From NCBI RefSeq assembly GCF_047495875.1, contig NC_092465.1, forward strand, positions 2,445,847 to 2,509,846: a DNA stretch of 64,000 bases, given 5' to 3'. The translations under genes were made by a program, and so were the position numbers. Below the pieces are notes generated by a model. It ran no database searches and was not told the origin of the DNA. It saw only the letters and a program-made list of their open reading frames with translations. This stretch comes from Pithys albifrons albifrons (taxonomy: Eukaryota > Chordata > Aves > Passeriformes > Thamnophilidae). Positions 37,791 through 49,337 of this stretch are shown here, piece by piece (within the stretch, counting starts at the first letter, position 1; each line of letters begins with the position of its first letter).

Positions 37791-37870
37791 CTAACATCTG
37801 AGTGCAGTATCTAACATTATTTGGAAAGTAATGATTAGTAAAACCTTTGTATTTTCTGCCTTCCTTAAAG

Positions 37871-37939
37871 ATGAAACCTGCAATGAGTAGACGTAAGCCA
37901 AAGGACAGCTATGAAGCCAGTCCTGAGTGCATCTCACAG
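37871..37939 (+). CDS. ORC4: ORC4 coding exon 1
   Basis: A pyrimidine tract and acceptor (ccttccttaaag) end at 37870, so the exon begins with an ATG. The conserved start MSRRKPK is the second in-frame ATG, at 37883, which has G at -3 and matches the human N-terminus (MSSRKSK). Using 37871 would prepend MKPA. The donor is CAG|GTCAGT, phase 0, coding residues 1-19. Confidence 0.9.
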
Positions 37940-40900
37940 GTCAGTAACAGCTTTATTAATGGCTGTGGTTTCAAGTTAGGGAACTTTTGCATTCTCTGCC
38001 TCCCATATAATCCCTTTTTTTTTTTGGTTTTTTACTAGACCACTTAAAATGACTTTACAGATACTGGATATAATTTCTAGGGATATAAATGGTTTTTTGT
38101 ATCTGTTCTGTTTTTCTTCCAGCTTCTCACCTGATTGTTTGATTCAAGTGTTACAGTAATAATCTACTTCTTGGGTCCCTTCCATGGGTCAGTTTTTCAG
38201 GAACTGCTCCAGTGTGGGTCCCTTCCATGGGTCAGTCCCTTCCATGAGTCAGTCCCTCAGGAACTGCTCCAGTGTGTCCCTTCCATGGGGTCAGTCCTTC
38301 AGGAACTGCTCCAGTGTGTCCCTTCCATGGGGTCAGTCCTTCAGGAACTGCTCCAGTGTATCCCTTCCATGGGGTCAGTCCCTTCCATGGGTCAGTCCCT
38401 CAGGAACTGCTCCAGTGTGGATCCCTTCCATAGGGTCAGTCCTTCAGGAACTGCTCCAGTGTGGATCCCTTCCATAGGGTCAGTCCTTCAGGAACTGCTC
38501 CAGTGTGGGTCCCTCCATAGGGTCAGTCCCTCAGGAACTGCTCCAGTGTGGGTCCCTTCCATAGGGTCGGTCCCTTCCATGGGGTCAGTCCCTTCCATGA
38601 GTCAGTCCCTCAGGAACTGCTCCAGTGTGTCCCTTCCATGGGGTCAGTCCTTCAGGAACTGCTCCAGTGTGTCCCTTCCATGGGGTCAGTCCTTCAGGAA
38701 CTGCTCCAGTGTGTCCCTTCCATGGGGTCAGTCCCTCAGGAACTGCTCCAGTGTGTCCCTTCCATGGGGTCAGTCCCTCAGGAACTGCTCCAGTGTGGGT
38801 CCCTCCATGGGTCAGTCCCTTCCATAGGGTCAGTCCTTCAGGAACTGCTCCAGCATGTCCCTTCCATGGGGTCAGTCCCTTCCATGGGTCAGTCCCTCAG
38901 GAACTGCTCCACTGTGGGTCCCTTCCATGGGGTTGGTCCCTCCCATGGGTCAGTCCCTCAGGAGCTGCTCCAGTGTGGCTCCCCTCCATGGGTTAGTCCC
39001 TCAGGAACTGCCCCAGTGTGGGTCAGTCCCTTCCATGGGTCACTCCCTCAGAAACTGCTCCAGTATGGGTCCCTTCCATGGGTCAATCCCTCAGGAACTG
39101 CCCCAGTGTGGATCAGTCCCTCAGAACAGGCTGCTCCATCATGGATCCATCCCAGAGCAGTTGACATTGGCTCTGTTGGACGTCATGGAATCACCTGTCA
39201 GTGTCTCCCAGAAGCCCCCCCTGCAGCCCCCTCCCCACCCAAACCCAATCCACCAATCCAAACCCTTCCATGGCTCCTCACAAAGTCCACAAGTGTTTCC
39301 TCTTAAACCAAAACAGCCAAGAGCTGATGGTGATAATTCCATCAGGAACTATAAACTAGACGGAGATGGAAAAGCAATGATGGGATGGTAATGATGTCAC
39401 TGGGTTTTAGGGCAGCTGGACCTTCCCTTAGGCTGGAAGGGGCTCTGGTGGGATTTGAAAGGAAAATCCCTTCATTAACAGTTGAAATTTGGGGCACTGA
39501 GCATTTAAATTGGACACCAAATGTTACAAAAGGGTGGAGTGCTCAGGTATTTTTGGATATAGTGGTAAAGAGCTCTGTGAATTCTTAAAAACTGGGGTTG
39601 CTCCTAATGAAGTGGCAGGTGCTGTGAGGCTGAAATTTGGCTGTTTGGGAACTGAGGATACAATTTTAACTAACAAATGAACTGCTGATGTAATTTTGGT
39701 GACACATTGATATGATTTAATTGAATTTTATTTTATATAATATTGACGACTACTAAAATTTATGTGTAGCAGAATATTTGTAACAGCACAAATGTGCACA
39801 TTCCACAATTATTGCTGTATTTACACTGTTGGAACATTGTGATGTTTGAAGCACCAAACGTTGTTCCTGTGCTGTGTCATCTCTGTAGGTGCAAAGAATT
39901 TTCCGGGAGCGATTCTGTCACCATTCCACTGCTGCTGGAAAACTGTTGGGGCTGGAGCAGCAGTACAGGTGAGTGACAGCCTCAAATACAAAGCCATTTT
40001 AATTTAATTTTCTAAATTAGACAGGGTTAAGTGACCTGCAGCACAGTGTTTCTAAAACATGTTTGCCTCAGACTTTAATAGGTTTTATACAACTGTTCCT
40101 CGCTGCTTTTGTCAGGCTCTCAGTTTTGGATTTCTTGTCTTTGTTTCAAATCTGTAATTCCTGAAACACTTTTTTAGCTTTTTAAGCCCAAAAGGTACTT
40201 CTAGTTCATGTTTCTAAGGCTTTGTTTAATGGCCTGGCCAAGCAAAACATTGAATTCTCTCATGAATCTTTGTTTCCACTTCATGTTTTCTCCTGTTTGT
40301 TATTAAGCTGCGTTAAAACTAAATTTTAAACTTTGTGGTTTTGAAAAACACATTTCAAACAAACCCACTTCTTGGGGTCACCCAGATGTGGAGGTCAGAG
40401 TTGGGAAGAAGGGATTTATTGTGACAATAACACTGTCCCAATCCCTAAACATTTAACAGGTGCTGATTTAAGTCTGAAACTAGCAAACTTTTATCTAAAG
40501 AACATGTTTTAAACAATCAATTTTTTCCAAAAGTATCTTCATGCAAGTGGAATCACCTGCTGTGAGCACTAATTTCTTTTACAAGAAAGAAAATAACATT
40601 TAATAAGTGTAGTGTGATCTGCTGTGAGAAAATACATGTCAGTGTTTCACAAAACAAGCCTCCCCTGCTTATATTGGAGTTCTGAAGAGCAGTTTACAGA
40701 CTGTTTTCTGCTTAATATGCCACAGTTGGTGAGTTGGACTGGAGAGAAAACACAGTGAACTTCCCAATTCTTGTTTTTTCTTCCCCAAGATGTGTCAGGG
40801 CTCTTGGCTGTGGTTTGCTCTCAAATATGGAGCAAACCCACATCCTGCAGCTGTTCCACAGTGATTTGGAGGTGTCAGTAATTTGTATGAGTCTTTCAAA

Positions 40901-43900
40901 CGTGTTGCAGGGTGATGAGTCTGAAGATAATTCTGAGTTGTTCTTTGTCCCTTCTTGTGGGTGGCACTAGGAAAGGAAGTTCAGTATTGCTGTTGCCATT
41001 CCCAAGCTTTGAATGCCTGAATTTAGTTTTGTGAAGATTGTCAACATGAATATATTCCACCAGATTATTAATTTTTCACTGGTGTCAAGGTTTTCCTTTA
41101 ATATTCTTGCCAGCCTCTCTTTTGGGTGAGCTGCACTGGTATCACAAAAAGCAATCCACTTTTTAAAGGAAGAAATAACTATTGAAGTCTGGCCTTTCAT
41201 GGTGGGGAATTGCAGAACTTTATGAATTAGTGATACTCTCAACTTGTTTTGTGTTTTAATATTTTAAAGTATTTTAAGAGCTCTGATCACTCAGCCCTTT
41301 GTTCTTTATTGTATTATATTTTGCAAGTTTTCCCTTTTGCTCTGAGTTTTCCCTGGTTTCACTGAATGTTTCCTGCTTTGAGGTTTCCAACCTTTTGCTG
41401 TTTCCCACACAGGCATTTGCTGGAGCTGCTGAAAAGAACCACCTTGCATGGAGAAAGTAACTCTGCCCTCATTATTGGACCCAGAGGATCAGGCAAGACC
41501 ACGGTAGGAACAGCTCTTAGAAGGCCATAAAATTAAGCAAAGCCCAATTAAGCACGAGGTGCAAAACCTCACTGAAGTCCTGGGAGCTTTTGGAGCTGCA
41601 TTTTCATCTCTGCCTGTTTTTAGAGAGAATTGCTAATGGTTCACAGACAAATCCAGGACATTCCAGAGCTACTTATGAGCTGATTCTGTTGGGTAACAAC
41701 ACAAAGAAATGGGGTCCTAACAGTTGTCTGTGCACTTAAAGCCACATTTTGATCACTCTTTAATTAACCTGCTATTTCTATTGGGCCCCTACTGTAAAAA
41801 ATGACTGAAAAGGCATCCAAGGGCCAGAAAAAGAGTAGTCTGAGTGTGTTTCTACAGAGCTGTTTATCTGTAAGGGATGGTCAGGTGTCTTAATCCTGTT
41901 TTCAATGTGTCAGAAAATGTTCTTGCCCAAATTGCCAGGAGGTAAAACATTGTTGGTGGTTGTGGTTTGCCAGTTGTAGGTTTGGATGTTAAAGGAACTC
42001 CCTCCTGTCTGGGGCTGGTGCAGGGTTGGCATCCAACTGAAGTGTTTCATCCTTCAGCATTACTCACTCAAGTCTTTATGTTTACATGAATTTATAATGT
42101 GATAAATGGGTTGGCTGTTACTGCAGGAAGTATTCAAGATTGAACAATTAGAAAAATCACATTGGAAGGGTTCCCAAGTGCTAAAGCAAGTGGCCTTCAG
42201 GCTTTTAAATCAGCTGAGCAGGAATAATTTAATAGCTGTTAAACATACCCATGATGCAGCTGCCACCAGGCATTTGCCACTTTGTTGGTCACTTATTTTG
42301 CATTTCAAAACCAGTGCTGTTGCTTTTTTCTGATGCTTCAGAGGAAGGATAACCACCAAAACACCATGGAGTGCTGGTGGAGAGGGAACTCATAAACCAG
42401 TGGCAATTAATCTTCTCATAATGACACTCTGTATTTTTTTTTCCTAGTTGTTAAATCATGTCTTAAAAGACCTCAGGAAACTGAAACAAGTTAGAGAGAA
42501 CCTCTTGGAAGTTCACCTGAATGGCAAGTAATGCAGCATTGACCCAGTGTTGTGTTTTTTGCAGTTCTGTGTGCAGGTGCTGAACAAACAATTTGGTTTC
42601 AGCAATTTAGTCTTAATTATTATGGGCATGTTTGTCTGGGAGCTCCAAAATGCCTTTCTTTGTATTTCTTTACCAAGAGAGAACTTTTGTGCTTTTAGTG
42701 ACCAAATGAAGTAACTTATTAGATACAGAAGATTCCTGTCTAGTCTAATTTTTGAAAAGGCAAAGCTTTGTAAGGCTGGAAAAAGAGAGAGAAGCTTCTG
42801 GATAAGTTTTTAGTGGGAGTGAAGGAGAACTGCCACTCCCTCATTAAAATCCTTTTCTTTCAGGGCTCCTGCAGACAAATGATAAAGTGGCCCTGAAGGA
42901 GATCACCAGGCAGCTGCAGCTGGAAAACGTGGTTGGGGATAAAGTTTTTGTGAGTATCTTCACTCCCCTCCCTCCAAAACCATTGCCTGGAAAACTGGCT
43001 GTGTAGGATGGACCTTTTGGGGCATGAATTGGTTGCCAACCAGTACCTGAGTTCCACACCTGTGCTGGGCATTGCCTTGTGCTCCTTGAGCACCATTAAT
43101 GCATCCTGATGCTTTTAATTGCATCAACTTGTTCCTTACAGGAGGAGGAAGAAAGGAAAGGCTCTCAGCAAGCAAGGTCCTAAATGGAACAAATTTAGGC
43201 ATTCCAGAGAAGGGTGGAGTATTTTGGGAGACAAAGGGTTAGCTGCTTAACCAGCCACAAAGCAGGATCTGTAGTGTTTTAGTATATAAGGTTCCTAATG
43301 CAGCTTTTCTGTTCCTGGGGAAATCTATCCAGGCTTCCTGGAGCTCTCATTTTGCATAGAACTCTGTTAAAATATTTGCTTCTATTGACCTTTTCCCAAA
43401 GATAAACTCATTTTCATTAGTACTGAAGACAGTCACAAAAAGGGTGACCAAAATGCTTCAGATTAAATTGCATTTATATATTTGAGTGGGAAATAACTTG
43501 GGCCACTGATCCTACCACTGGTTGCTTCCTGTTAGTGAGTGTCCAGGATTTGCAGGAATGTCTTTCTCTCCACAGAAACTTTCTCTTCCTTATCTTCTGT
43601 AACCCAAATTCAGAGAGGAAATTGCCTTTTCTGCCACCTTTTTTGTGGTGTTGGATTGTGGTTATTTCCCACCTCCCAACCTCTGTGCTGCAATGTGTAA
43701 ATCTGTGTAGCTGCAGCAGGATGGTCACAGCAGTTCAGGGTTTTCTCTCTTGAATGTTTGAAACTTTCATCTCTTTAATGAAGTTGCAAATTAAAACCTG
43801 CCTCCTGCTCGTTCTCAGTGGAACTCATTAGGTGGCACTTTTCCCACATGTGTGGCTGGAAAATGAGGATGCAGCAGCTATTTAAGGAAGGATAAAGCCA

Positions 43901-46900
43901 CTTGTAAATGTAGCTTATTGCAGATATTCTTCTGATCACTAATTTTTGCCTGTCTGAGGCAGTTTGGGGATTTCAGGCTGGAAAGAAGTGGATGAAGTAG
44001 AATTAACCATCAGGTTTTCTTGTCCTGAGGAGTTTGTGATCATACAACATGAAGTACCACTGTAAGGTTTTGGAAGCAGGATTTTAGAAGCTGTTAAACT
44101 TCATTGCTGTAGTTTAACAGCCCTGAGAACCACATTGCAACTCTGTTCTGACCCTTCTTCCTTCTCTGTGTAGGGCAGTTTTGCTGAAAACCTGACGTTC
44201 CTTCTGGAAGCTTTAAGGAGAGGTAAAAACACTCCTAACCCTGTCCTGAAATGCTGAGTGTTCCCTTGAACTGCTGCTTGGCAGGACACCACAGAACCTT
44301 CCCAGTTCTTCAGGGTGTTTTCCTTTGTGCCATGTGAAAGGGGGGCTTAGTTAAGGGCTAGAAGAAAATAGTTATTAAATGGTGCTGAAGTTCCCTTCTG
44401 ACTCCCCCAACTGCTCTGCCAGGAGATCGGAGCAGCAGCTGCCCAGTCCTGTTTGTCCTGGATGAGTTTGACCTGTTTGTCCATCACAAGAACCAGACCC
44501 TGCTCTACAACCTCTTTGACATCTCCCAGTCAGCACAGACTCCAGTGACAGTGATTGGGCTCACCTGTAGGCAGGTAAGGAACTGCACACCATTCTGAGC
44601 TGCTTTACAGTCACCTCTGTCTTAGTTCAGATGTTTTCTCCTCTCCTGGGACATTATTTTATTCCCTTTTCTAAATCACCAGTTTTTCTAACTTTTGAAA
44701 TGGGAAGCATATAATAATAATTTGTGCTGAGAGGTTGCAAAGCCTTCAGTTTTCCTGCTAGAGCAGCAGGTTTACCTTTCCAAGGAGACATGTCTCCTAT
44801 CACACTGTTTTGTTTTATTTTATATTATATTATACATTTTAGGGAAGCTCCTGGGCATTTGTTTCTTGGTCAGAGTTGGTAAGAAGACTCTTGTATGACC
44901 ACATTGCTTAAAGAAGATTCCTTGTCCTCAGGACAATGATTTAAACTGATTTAAACAATGATTTTGGCATGTTCAAAGTCACAGAATCCTAGAATGGATT
45001 GGGTTGGAAAAGACCTCTGAGATCATCAAGTCCAACCCTTGGTCCAACTCCTTCTTAAATTTCCTGTGGTTTTTACAACATCATTGAAGAGAATTATGGA
45101 CAGATTATGTATATAATAAATCTGTAGCACTATGGAAACACATAGTTTATAAAATCCATACTGTTTTCTGAATAAACTGTGTTGCTGTGAAGATAAACTG
45201 GGGTATGACAGGAAGATAATAATTAAAACATCTCATCCAACCTGAATCTGGGTGATATTTTCTGAGTGCAGTTAAGGAAGTGGCCTCAGAGCTGCACTGT
45301 GGCTGTACAGGCTGTTGTTTCTGAGGGGATTTTTGGCTTTTTTGAGCCACACAGACAACTTGTCTGGGGCCAGGATGGGCTGAAGTGTCCTGTTTTCAGG
45401 CTTAAGGAGCTGAACTATTTCCATAATCTATGGAGAAATTGTGCTGGGTTTCCAAGCAACTAATGATCCTGTGTGATGTGGTGCACCACGTGGGCTGGGG
45501 AGATGTTTGCTACACATTTCAAGGCACATCAATTAAAATAATCAGCAAAGGTCTTGTTGGAACATTTCAAACCTGAGAATTTAGTAATTCTTCCTTTTTT
45601 CAGCACCCTTCACTTTGGTGATTTGTCTGCACTGTAGCAAAGAATGCTCTCAATAAATCTGCTTTTTTTAATTACTGTTTTTCCTTTTTTTTTTAATCAA
45701 GGATATCCTGGAGCTCTTGGAGAAGAGAGTAAAATCCAGGTTCTCCCACAGACAGATATACTTGCTGAATTCCTTTGATTTTAAACAATACATCAAGATA
45801 TTTAAGGAGCAACTTTCTCTTCCTGCTGAATTTCCTGATGAGTCTTTTGCACAAAAATGGAACGATAATGTTCAGGTATTTAAAGCTTTTTGTACTTGGT
45901 TTTAGTAAAAATTCTAAAGTAAGGCAAGTTTATAAGTGTAAAGCTTTCACCTAAGAGTGGTATTTCCTTTCACTGTTTGAGTTTGGTGTGGAATAAATTA
46001 AATTGGGATAGAGAATCTTTGCTTACTGAACTCTGGAGGAAAAATTATCACAGAAAGTTGAGGTTAGACATGAAGGATTGTGTTGTCAAGCCTAAGCTGA
46101 GCTCTGTCTAAGATTTAGTTGCTATTTTTCCTGCTGAGTGTAAAATGATTCGTTGACATGACTTAAATATCACTTTCTTTTGTTTTCAGGCCCTCTCAGA
46201 GAACAAAACTGTGCAGGATGTTTTGCAGAACCTTTTCCACTACACCAAAGACCTGCGCTCGCTGCATTTCCTGCTGGTCTGTGTTTGGGTGTATATAAAA
46301 CACCTCTTGATTTTCCCTTTCTGCTGTTCCTTTTGGTTCCTGCTGAATCCTAAAAACTGCTCATGTTGAAACCTCCTTTATCCACCATTAATACAGTTCT
46401 TGCATCCAAATATTCCTCCATTCCTCCTCTTTCACTCGATCTGTTCCCTTACTGAACCTTCTTTTTCTTTCTACTGAATTTGCAACCTTGTTATTCACAT
46501 GGAGGAAATGCTTTTGCTTCCTTTTATCACTCCCAGTGTCAGATAAAATCACTTGATGAACTGTATGATCAGACACCACCTTGCTTTCCTATGTGGACCA
46601 ATCCCTAGTTCATCCATTACTGTGATATTAGTCCAGGAAATGGGATTTTAAACTTAAACCTTGAGGTGCTGCAGGCTTGAGGCAACTTAATCCATAGAAA
46701 GACTGATCTGGAAGTTCATTCTGATCTTCCAAATGACCACCTTATCCAGCTTTAAGGGCCTGAGAATTTTTCAGAATTTTCAGCTTCCAGAATTTTTCTT
46801 GGTATCTCCAACTCTTCCCAGTTATCCCACTGGGGAGAGAAGAAGGGACTCCTCACTGTGTGGGGAAAAATGAGTCTGCTGCCTCCCTGGGGAGACTTCC

Positions 46901-49259
46901 ATGTTCAGAAAGCAGGAGGCAGTGCTGGCAGAGAACTCCCTCCCATCACAGAGAGGAGCTGGAGGGTCTTTTTTAGTTTAACCTGCCTCCCTCAGCTCTG
47001 TTTTTCACCTCCACCAACATAAATGCACCAACAGGAGGGAAGTAACACTTATTTAACCATCCCAAAATATCTCAGAGCTGCTGTGGGTGTGAAGATCCTG
47101 TACCTGCCACAGGGTGCTGTGCCAGCCCTCAGACTGGAACCTGCTGCCCTGTGGGGGCTGCTCTGGGCTCCAGTGCTGGCAGCTCCTCCCAGCACTGCTC
47201 AGAGCCACTCTGGAACTGCATCACACACTTCCTGCTCTAGTTCTCAAAGAAAGTGTGAGCAGAGTCCTTTTGGGATTGATTCCAGATTGTTCCTAGTCCA
47301 GGGGCACCCAGTTCTGTCCCTGTGGCCTGAGTGAGGCCAGGGAAGGAGCTGGTGGCAAAACCAGCAGCGTCCCTGTGAGCCCAGCACAGCTGGGGCTCAG
47401 CTTCCCAAGTCTTTCTGCAGCAGGTTGTCCATGTTTCCTTTGGAAAGGGGCTTTTTCACTCTAAAGGCTTTTCTCCAGTAAAACCAGTAATACAGATTTG
47501 AGAGGGATGAATGAGGAGTTCCTGGACAAACTCTGGAGAAGAGAAGGCTCCAAGGAGACCTGAGAGCCCCTTCCAGAGCCCAGGGGCTCCAGGAGAGCTG
47601 GAGAGGGACTGGGGACAAGGGATAGAGGGACAGGACACAGGGAATGGGATATTGGGAATAGATGGGATATTGGGAAGGAAGTTTTGGCTGAGAGGGTGGG
47701 CAGGCCTTGGCACAGGTTGGGCAGAGAAGCTGTGGCTGCTCCTGGATCCATCCCTGGGAGTGTCCAAGGTCAGGCTGGAGCACCCTTGGGACAGTGGAAG
47801 GAGTCTCTGTACAGGAGTAGGTGTAGAACAGTTGTGAGTCCTTCTTGCAGCAGTTTGAAGTGCTGATCCATGGAAATGGTACAAACAGGTCCATGAGGGT
47901 TTATCTCCCTGAGTGGAGCCTGGAAATGTTTCCTGGCAAAGGGCAGCTGTAACTGCCAGCTGTTTTTGAGGGTTTTCAGTGTGTGCATGTGGGATATCTG
48001 TTCATTACTGGCTCTAGGAGGCGATTCTTTGGGAAATGTGTTGCTCTGCAGCCCATCTCCAGGCAGGAATTGTGTGGTGCTGAGGATGAGCTGAGCAGAG
48101 TTTGTGCCCTGTTCCAGATGCTGGCTGTGAGTGCAGTGACTGGGCACCACCCCCTGCTCACTGCAGCTGACCTGCAGGAGGCCAGCAGGCACCACAGGAC
48201 CGACTCCAGGGCAAACATTGTCCATGGTAAGGCCCAGCCTTTCCCCAAAAATGCCTCTTAGGAGAGAGGGAAGGGTCAGCTCCCTCCCTGCCATTCCCCT
48301 GGTGTGAGAAACAGGGATAACCTGAGCCCAGGGAGCTGCTCTGTGCTCACACATCTGTGGATAGAACAATGCCACATTGTAAATTCCTTTTTTAATAAAT
48401 TCCTTACTGTTTCTTAATAGTCCTGCTTCAAATACGTGGAAAACAAATGTTCTCTTATCAAGCCTCTCCAATTCTGGAATTTTTTTCCATAATGAAGATA
48501 CATAACACAAATGGGTGAGGCCTAGAGCATATTAAAATAGAGGAATAAATTCAGGGAGTGAACTGCTTGTGTTTCTGATGTGCTTAAGGGGAATGTTTAG
48601 GGCTCTTGTCTTTGCCCCCAGGTTTGTCTGTCCTGGAGATCTGCCTCATCATAGCCATGAAACACTTAAATGACGTCTATGATGGAGAACCATTTAACTT
48701 CCAGATGGTTTACAATGGTGAGAGAAAAGCCTGAGCTCCACAAACACCAAATCAGTCCCTGGCCCCCCACTAACATTCCTTTTATCTGTTACAGAATTCC
48801 AGAAGTTCATCCAGAGGAAAGCACATTCCATGTACAACTTTGAAAAGCCGGTTGTCATGAAGGTGAGTCCAAAATGCACTTTGAAGTATTTGGATCCTGG
48901 TTTTATTTTCTCGTGGCCAAACACAGCCTTGCCAGGATGCCTTGCCAGGATGCCTTGCCAGGATGCCTTGCCAGGATGCCTTGCCAGGATGCCTTGCCAG
49001 GATGCCTTGCCAGGGCAGAGCGTGGCTCCTGGCAGGAGTGACTCCCCTCGCCCTGTCCCGGTTTCCTCAGGCCTTTGAGCACCTGCTGCAGCTGGAGCTG
49101 GTGCGGCCCCTGGAGCGGCCGTGCGTGCGGACGCAGCGCGAGTTCCTGCTGGTGCAGCTGCTGCTGGACAGCACCCAGATCATGGACGCCCTGCAGGTCT
49201 ACCCCAACTGCCCCACGGATGTCAAACAGTGGGCAGCCTCCTCCCTCAGCTGGCTCTGA
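37871..49259 (+). CDS. ORC4: ORC4, origin recognition complex subunit 4 (complete spliced coding region)
   Basis: ORC4 is an AAA+ ATPase-family subunit of the nuclear complex that binds replication origins and, with CDC6 and CDT1, loads the MCM helicase. Thirteen coding exons join in frame with no stop: 37871/37883-37939, 39889-39968, 41413-41503, 42448-42523, 42864-42949, 44174-44222, 44423-44574, 45702-45875, 46190-46276, 48118-48226, 48622-48717, 48795-48862 and 49071-49259. From the ATG at 37883 they encode 437 residues; human ORC4 has 436. The Walker A motif GPRGSGKT is at residues 68-75 and the Walker B VLDEFD at 158-163. A C-terminal winged-helix region ends in SSLSWL. All introns are GT-AG except intron 4, which is GC-AG. 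The alternative in-frame ATG at 37871 would add four residues. No breaks seen; the gene looks functional. Confidence 0.96.
38172..39135. repeat. Minisatellite in ORC4 intron 1, ~42 bp unit
   Basis: Tandem copies of ttccatggggtcagtccttc followed by aggaactgctccagtgtg and a short variable linker; period about 42-43 bp. Some units double the ttccatggg(g)tcagtccc half. The array fills about half of the 1,949 bp intron between coding exons 1 and 2. Its open frames on the plus strand are repeat read-throughs. Confidence 0.92.
39889..39968 (+). CDS. ORC4: ORC4 coding exon 2
   Basis: Encodes [10 protein letters not shown] and on to QQY, residues 20-45 plus two bases of codon 46. Acceptor ctctgtag, donor ACAG|GTGAGT. 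It matches the human segment VQRILRERFC, then diverges as expected in the linker before the ATPase domain. Confidence 0.94.
41413..41503 (+). CDS. ORC4: ORC4 coding exon 3 (Walker A)
   Basis: Completes codon 46 and encodes residues to 76, including the P-loop GPRGSGKT. Acceptor cccacacag, donor ACG|GTAGGA. Phase 0 at the end. Confidence 0.96.
42448..42523 (+). CDS. ORC4: ORC4 coding exon 4 (non-canonical GC donor)
   Basis: Encodes [10 protein letters not shown] through VHLN and the first base of a glycine codon. The exon must end at 42523 to keep frame and restore the conserved VHLNGLLQ, which leaves GCAAGT as the intron start. That is the preferred form of a GC-AG donor. The only nearby GT (42528) would add residues and break the frame. 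Confidence 0.92.
42864..42949 (+). CDS. ORC4: ORC4 coding exon 5
   Basis: Completes the glycine codon and encodes [10 protein letters not shown] through NVVGDKVF, very close to human. Acceptor tttctttcag, donor TTT|GTGAGT. Confidence 0.95.
44174..44222 (+). CDS. ORC4: ORC4 coding exon 6
   Basis: A 49-base exon encoding [16 protein letters not shown] and the first base of the next codon. Acceptor tctgtgtag, donor AG|GTAAAA. Confidence 0.94.
44423..44574 (+). CDS. ORC4: ORC4 coding exon 7 (Walker B)
   Basis: Encodes residues 147-197 with the Walker B motif [11 protein letters not shown] (acidic pair D160/E161). It includes tyrosine 175, equivalent to human Y174, which is altered in some Meier-Gorlin patients and is intact here. 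Acceptor tctgccag, donor CAG|GTAAGG. Confidence 0.96.
44977..45052 (-). mobile_element. Short CR1 3'-end fragment in ORC4 intron 7
   Basis: The complement of the CR1 terminus: tcacagaatcctagaatgga followed by ttgggttggaaaagacctct. Only about 75 bp remains, strongly 5' truncated. Confidence 0.85.
45702..45875 (+). CDS. ORC4: ORC4 coding exon 8
   Basis: 58 codons from [10 protein letters not shown] (human-identical) to WNDNVQ. It covers the AAA+ sensor and lid region, including KSRFSHRQ. Acceptor aatcaag, donor CAG|GTATTT. Confidence 0.95.
46190..46276 (+). CDS. ORC4: ORC4 coding exon 9
   Basis: 29 codons, [10 protein letters not shown] through LRSLHFLL. Acceptor ttttcag. The donor CTG|GTCTGT is weak, but the frame and the match to the next exon (MLAVSAVT, human MLALNRVT) fix it here. 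Confidence 0.9.
47515..47800 (+). mobile_element. CR1 LINE fragment in ORC4 intron 9
   Basis: Same family as 8982-9287 and 15957-16300 but in plus orientation: tctggagaagagaaggctcc, then agagggtgggcaggccttgg, then gaccttgg-type 3' sequence ending near 47800. The terminal octamers are missing. Confidence 0.8.
48118..48226 (+). CDS. ORC4: ORC4 coding exon 10
   Basis: Encodes [10 protein letters not shown] through SRANIVH plus one base of glycine. This is the most diverged stretch compared with human ([11 protein letters not shown] against SQLCSMDSKAN). Acceptor gttccag, donor ATG|GTAAGG. Confidence 0.94.
48622..48717 (+). CDS. ORC4: ORC4 coding exon 11
   Basis: Completes glycine and encodes [17 protein letters not shown] through FQMVYN, almost identical to human. 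It starts the winged-helix region. Acceptor gcccccag, donor ATG|GTGAGA. Confidence 0.95.
48795..48862 (+). CDS. ORC4: ORC4 coding exon 12
   Basis: Encodes [18 protein letters not shown] and PVVMK. Acceptor ctgttacag, donor AAG|GTGAGT, phase 0. Confidence 0.95.
48928..49014. repeat. 13 bp tandem repeat in ORC4 intron 12
   Basis: Seven near-identical copies of ttgccaggatgcc. They lie in the 208 bp last intron, ending about 55 bp before the exon 13 acceptor. Each unit also resembles a CAG|G acceptor motif. Confidence 0.95.
49071..49259 (+). CDS. ORC4: ORC4 coding exon 13 (C-terminus, stop TGA 49257-49259)
   Basis: 63 codons from [10 protein letters not shown] to SSLSWL and the stop. It holds the end of the winged-helix domain. 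GC content is clearly higher than in the other exons (for example ctggtgcggcccctggagcg), but the protein is conserved. Acceptor tttcctcag. Confidence 0.96.
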   Translation, partial: AFEHLLQLELVRPLERPCVRTQREFLLVQLLLDSTQIMDALQVYPNCPTDVKQWAASSLSWL

Positions 49260-49311
49260 GCTGGGCAGCCCCAGGACAGGCAGTGTTGGCCCCCAGGAGG
49301 GCCTTTGGATG

Positions 49312-49317
49312 AATAAA
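49312..49317 (+). terminator. ORC4: ORC4 polyadenylation signal AATAAA
   Basis: A canonical hexamer 53 bases after the stop codon, followed by a T/GT-rich stretch (tttgggatttgtttg) about 30 bases later. This predicts a very short 3'UTR of about 75-80 bases. Confidence 0.7.
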
Positions 49318-49337
49318 TTCTTAGAAGAACTTGCTCT

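Noticed and set aside
38135..39391. Frames of 180-250 codons in ORC4 intron 1
   Set aside because: They derive from the ~42 bp minisatellite. The real ORC4 reading frame skips this stretch by splicing from 37939 to 39889.
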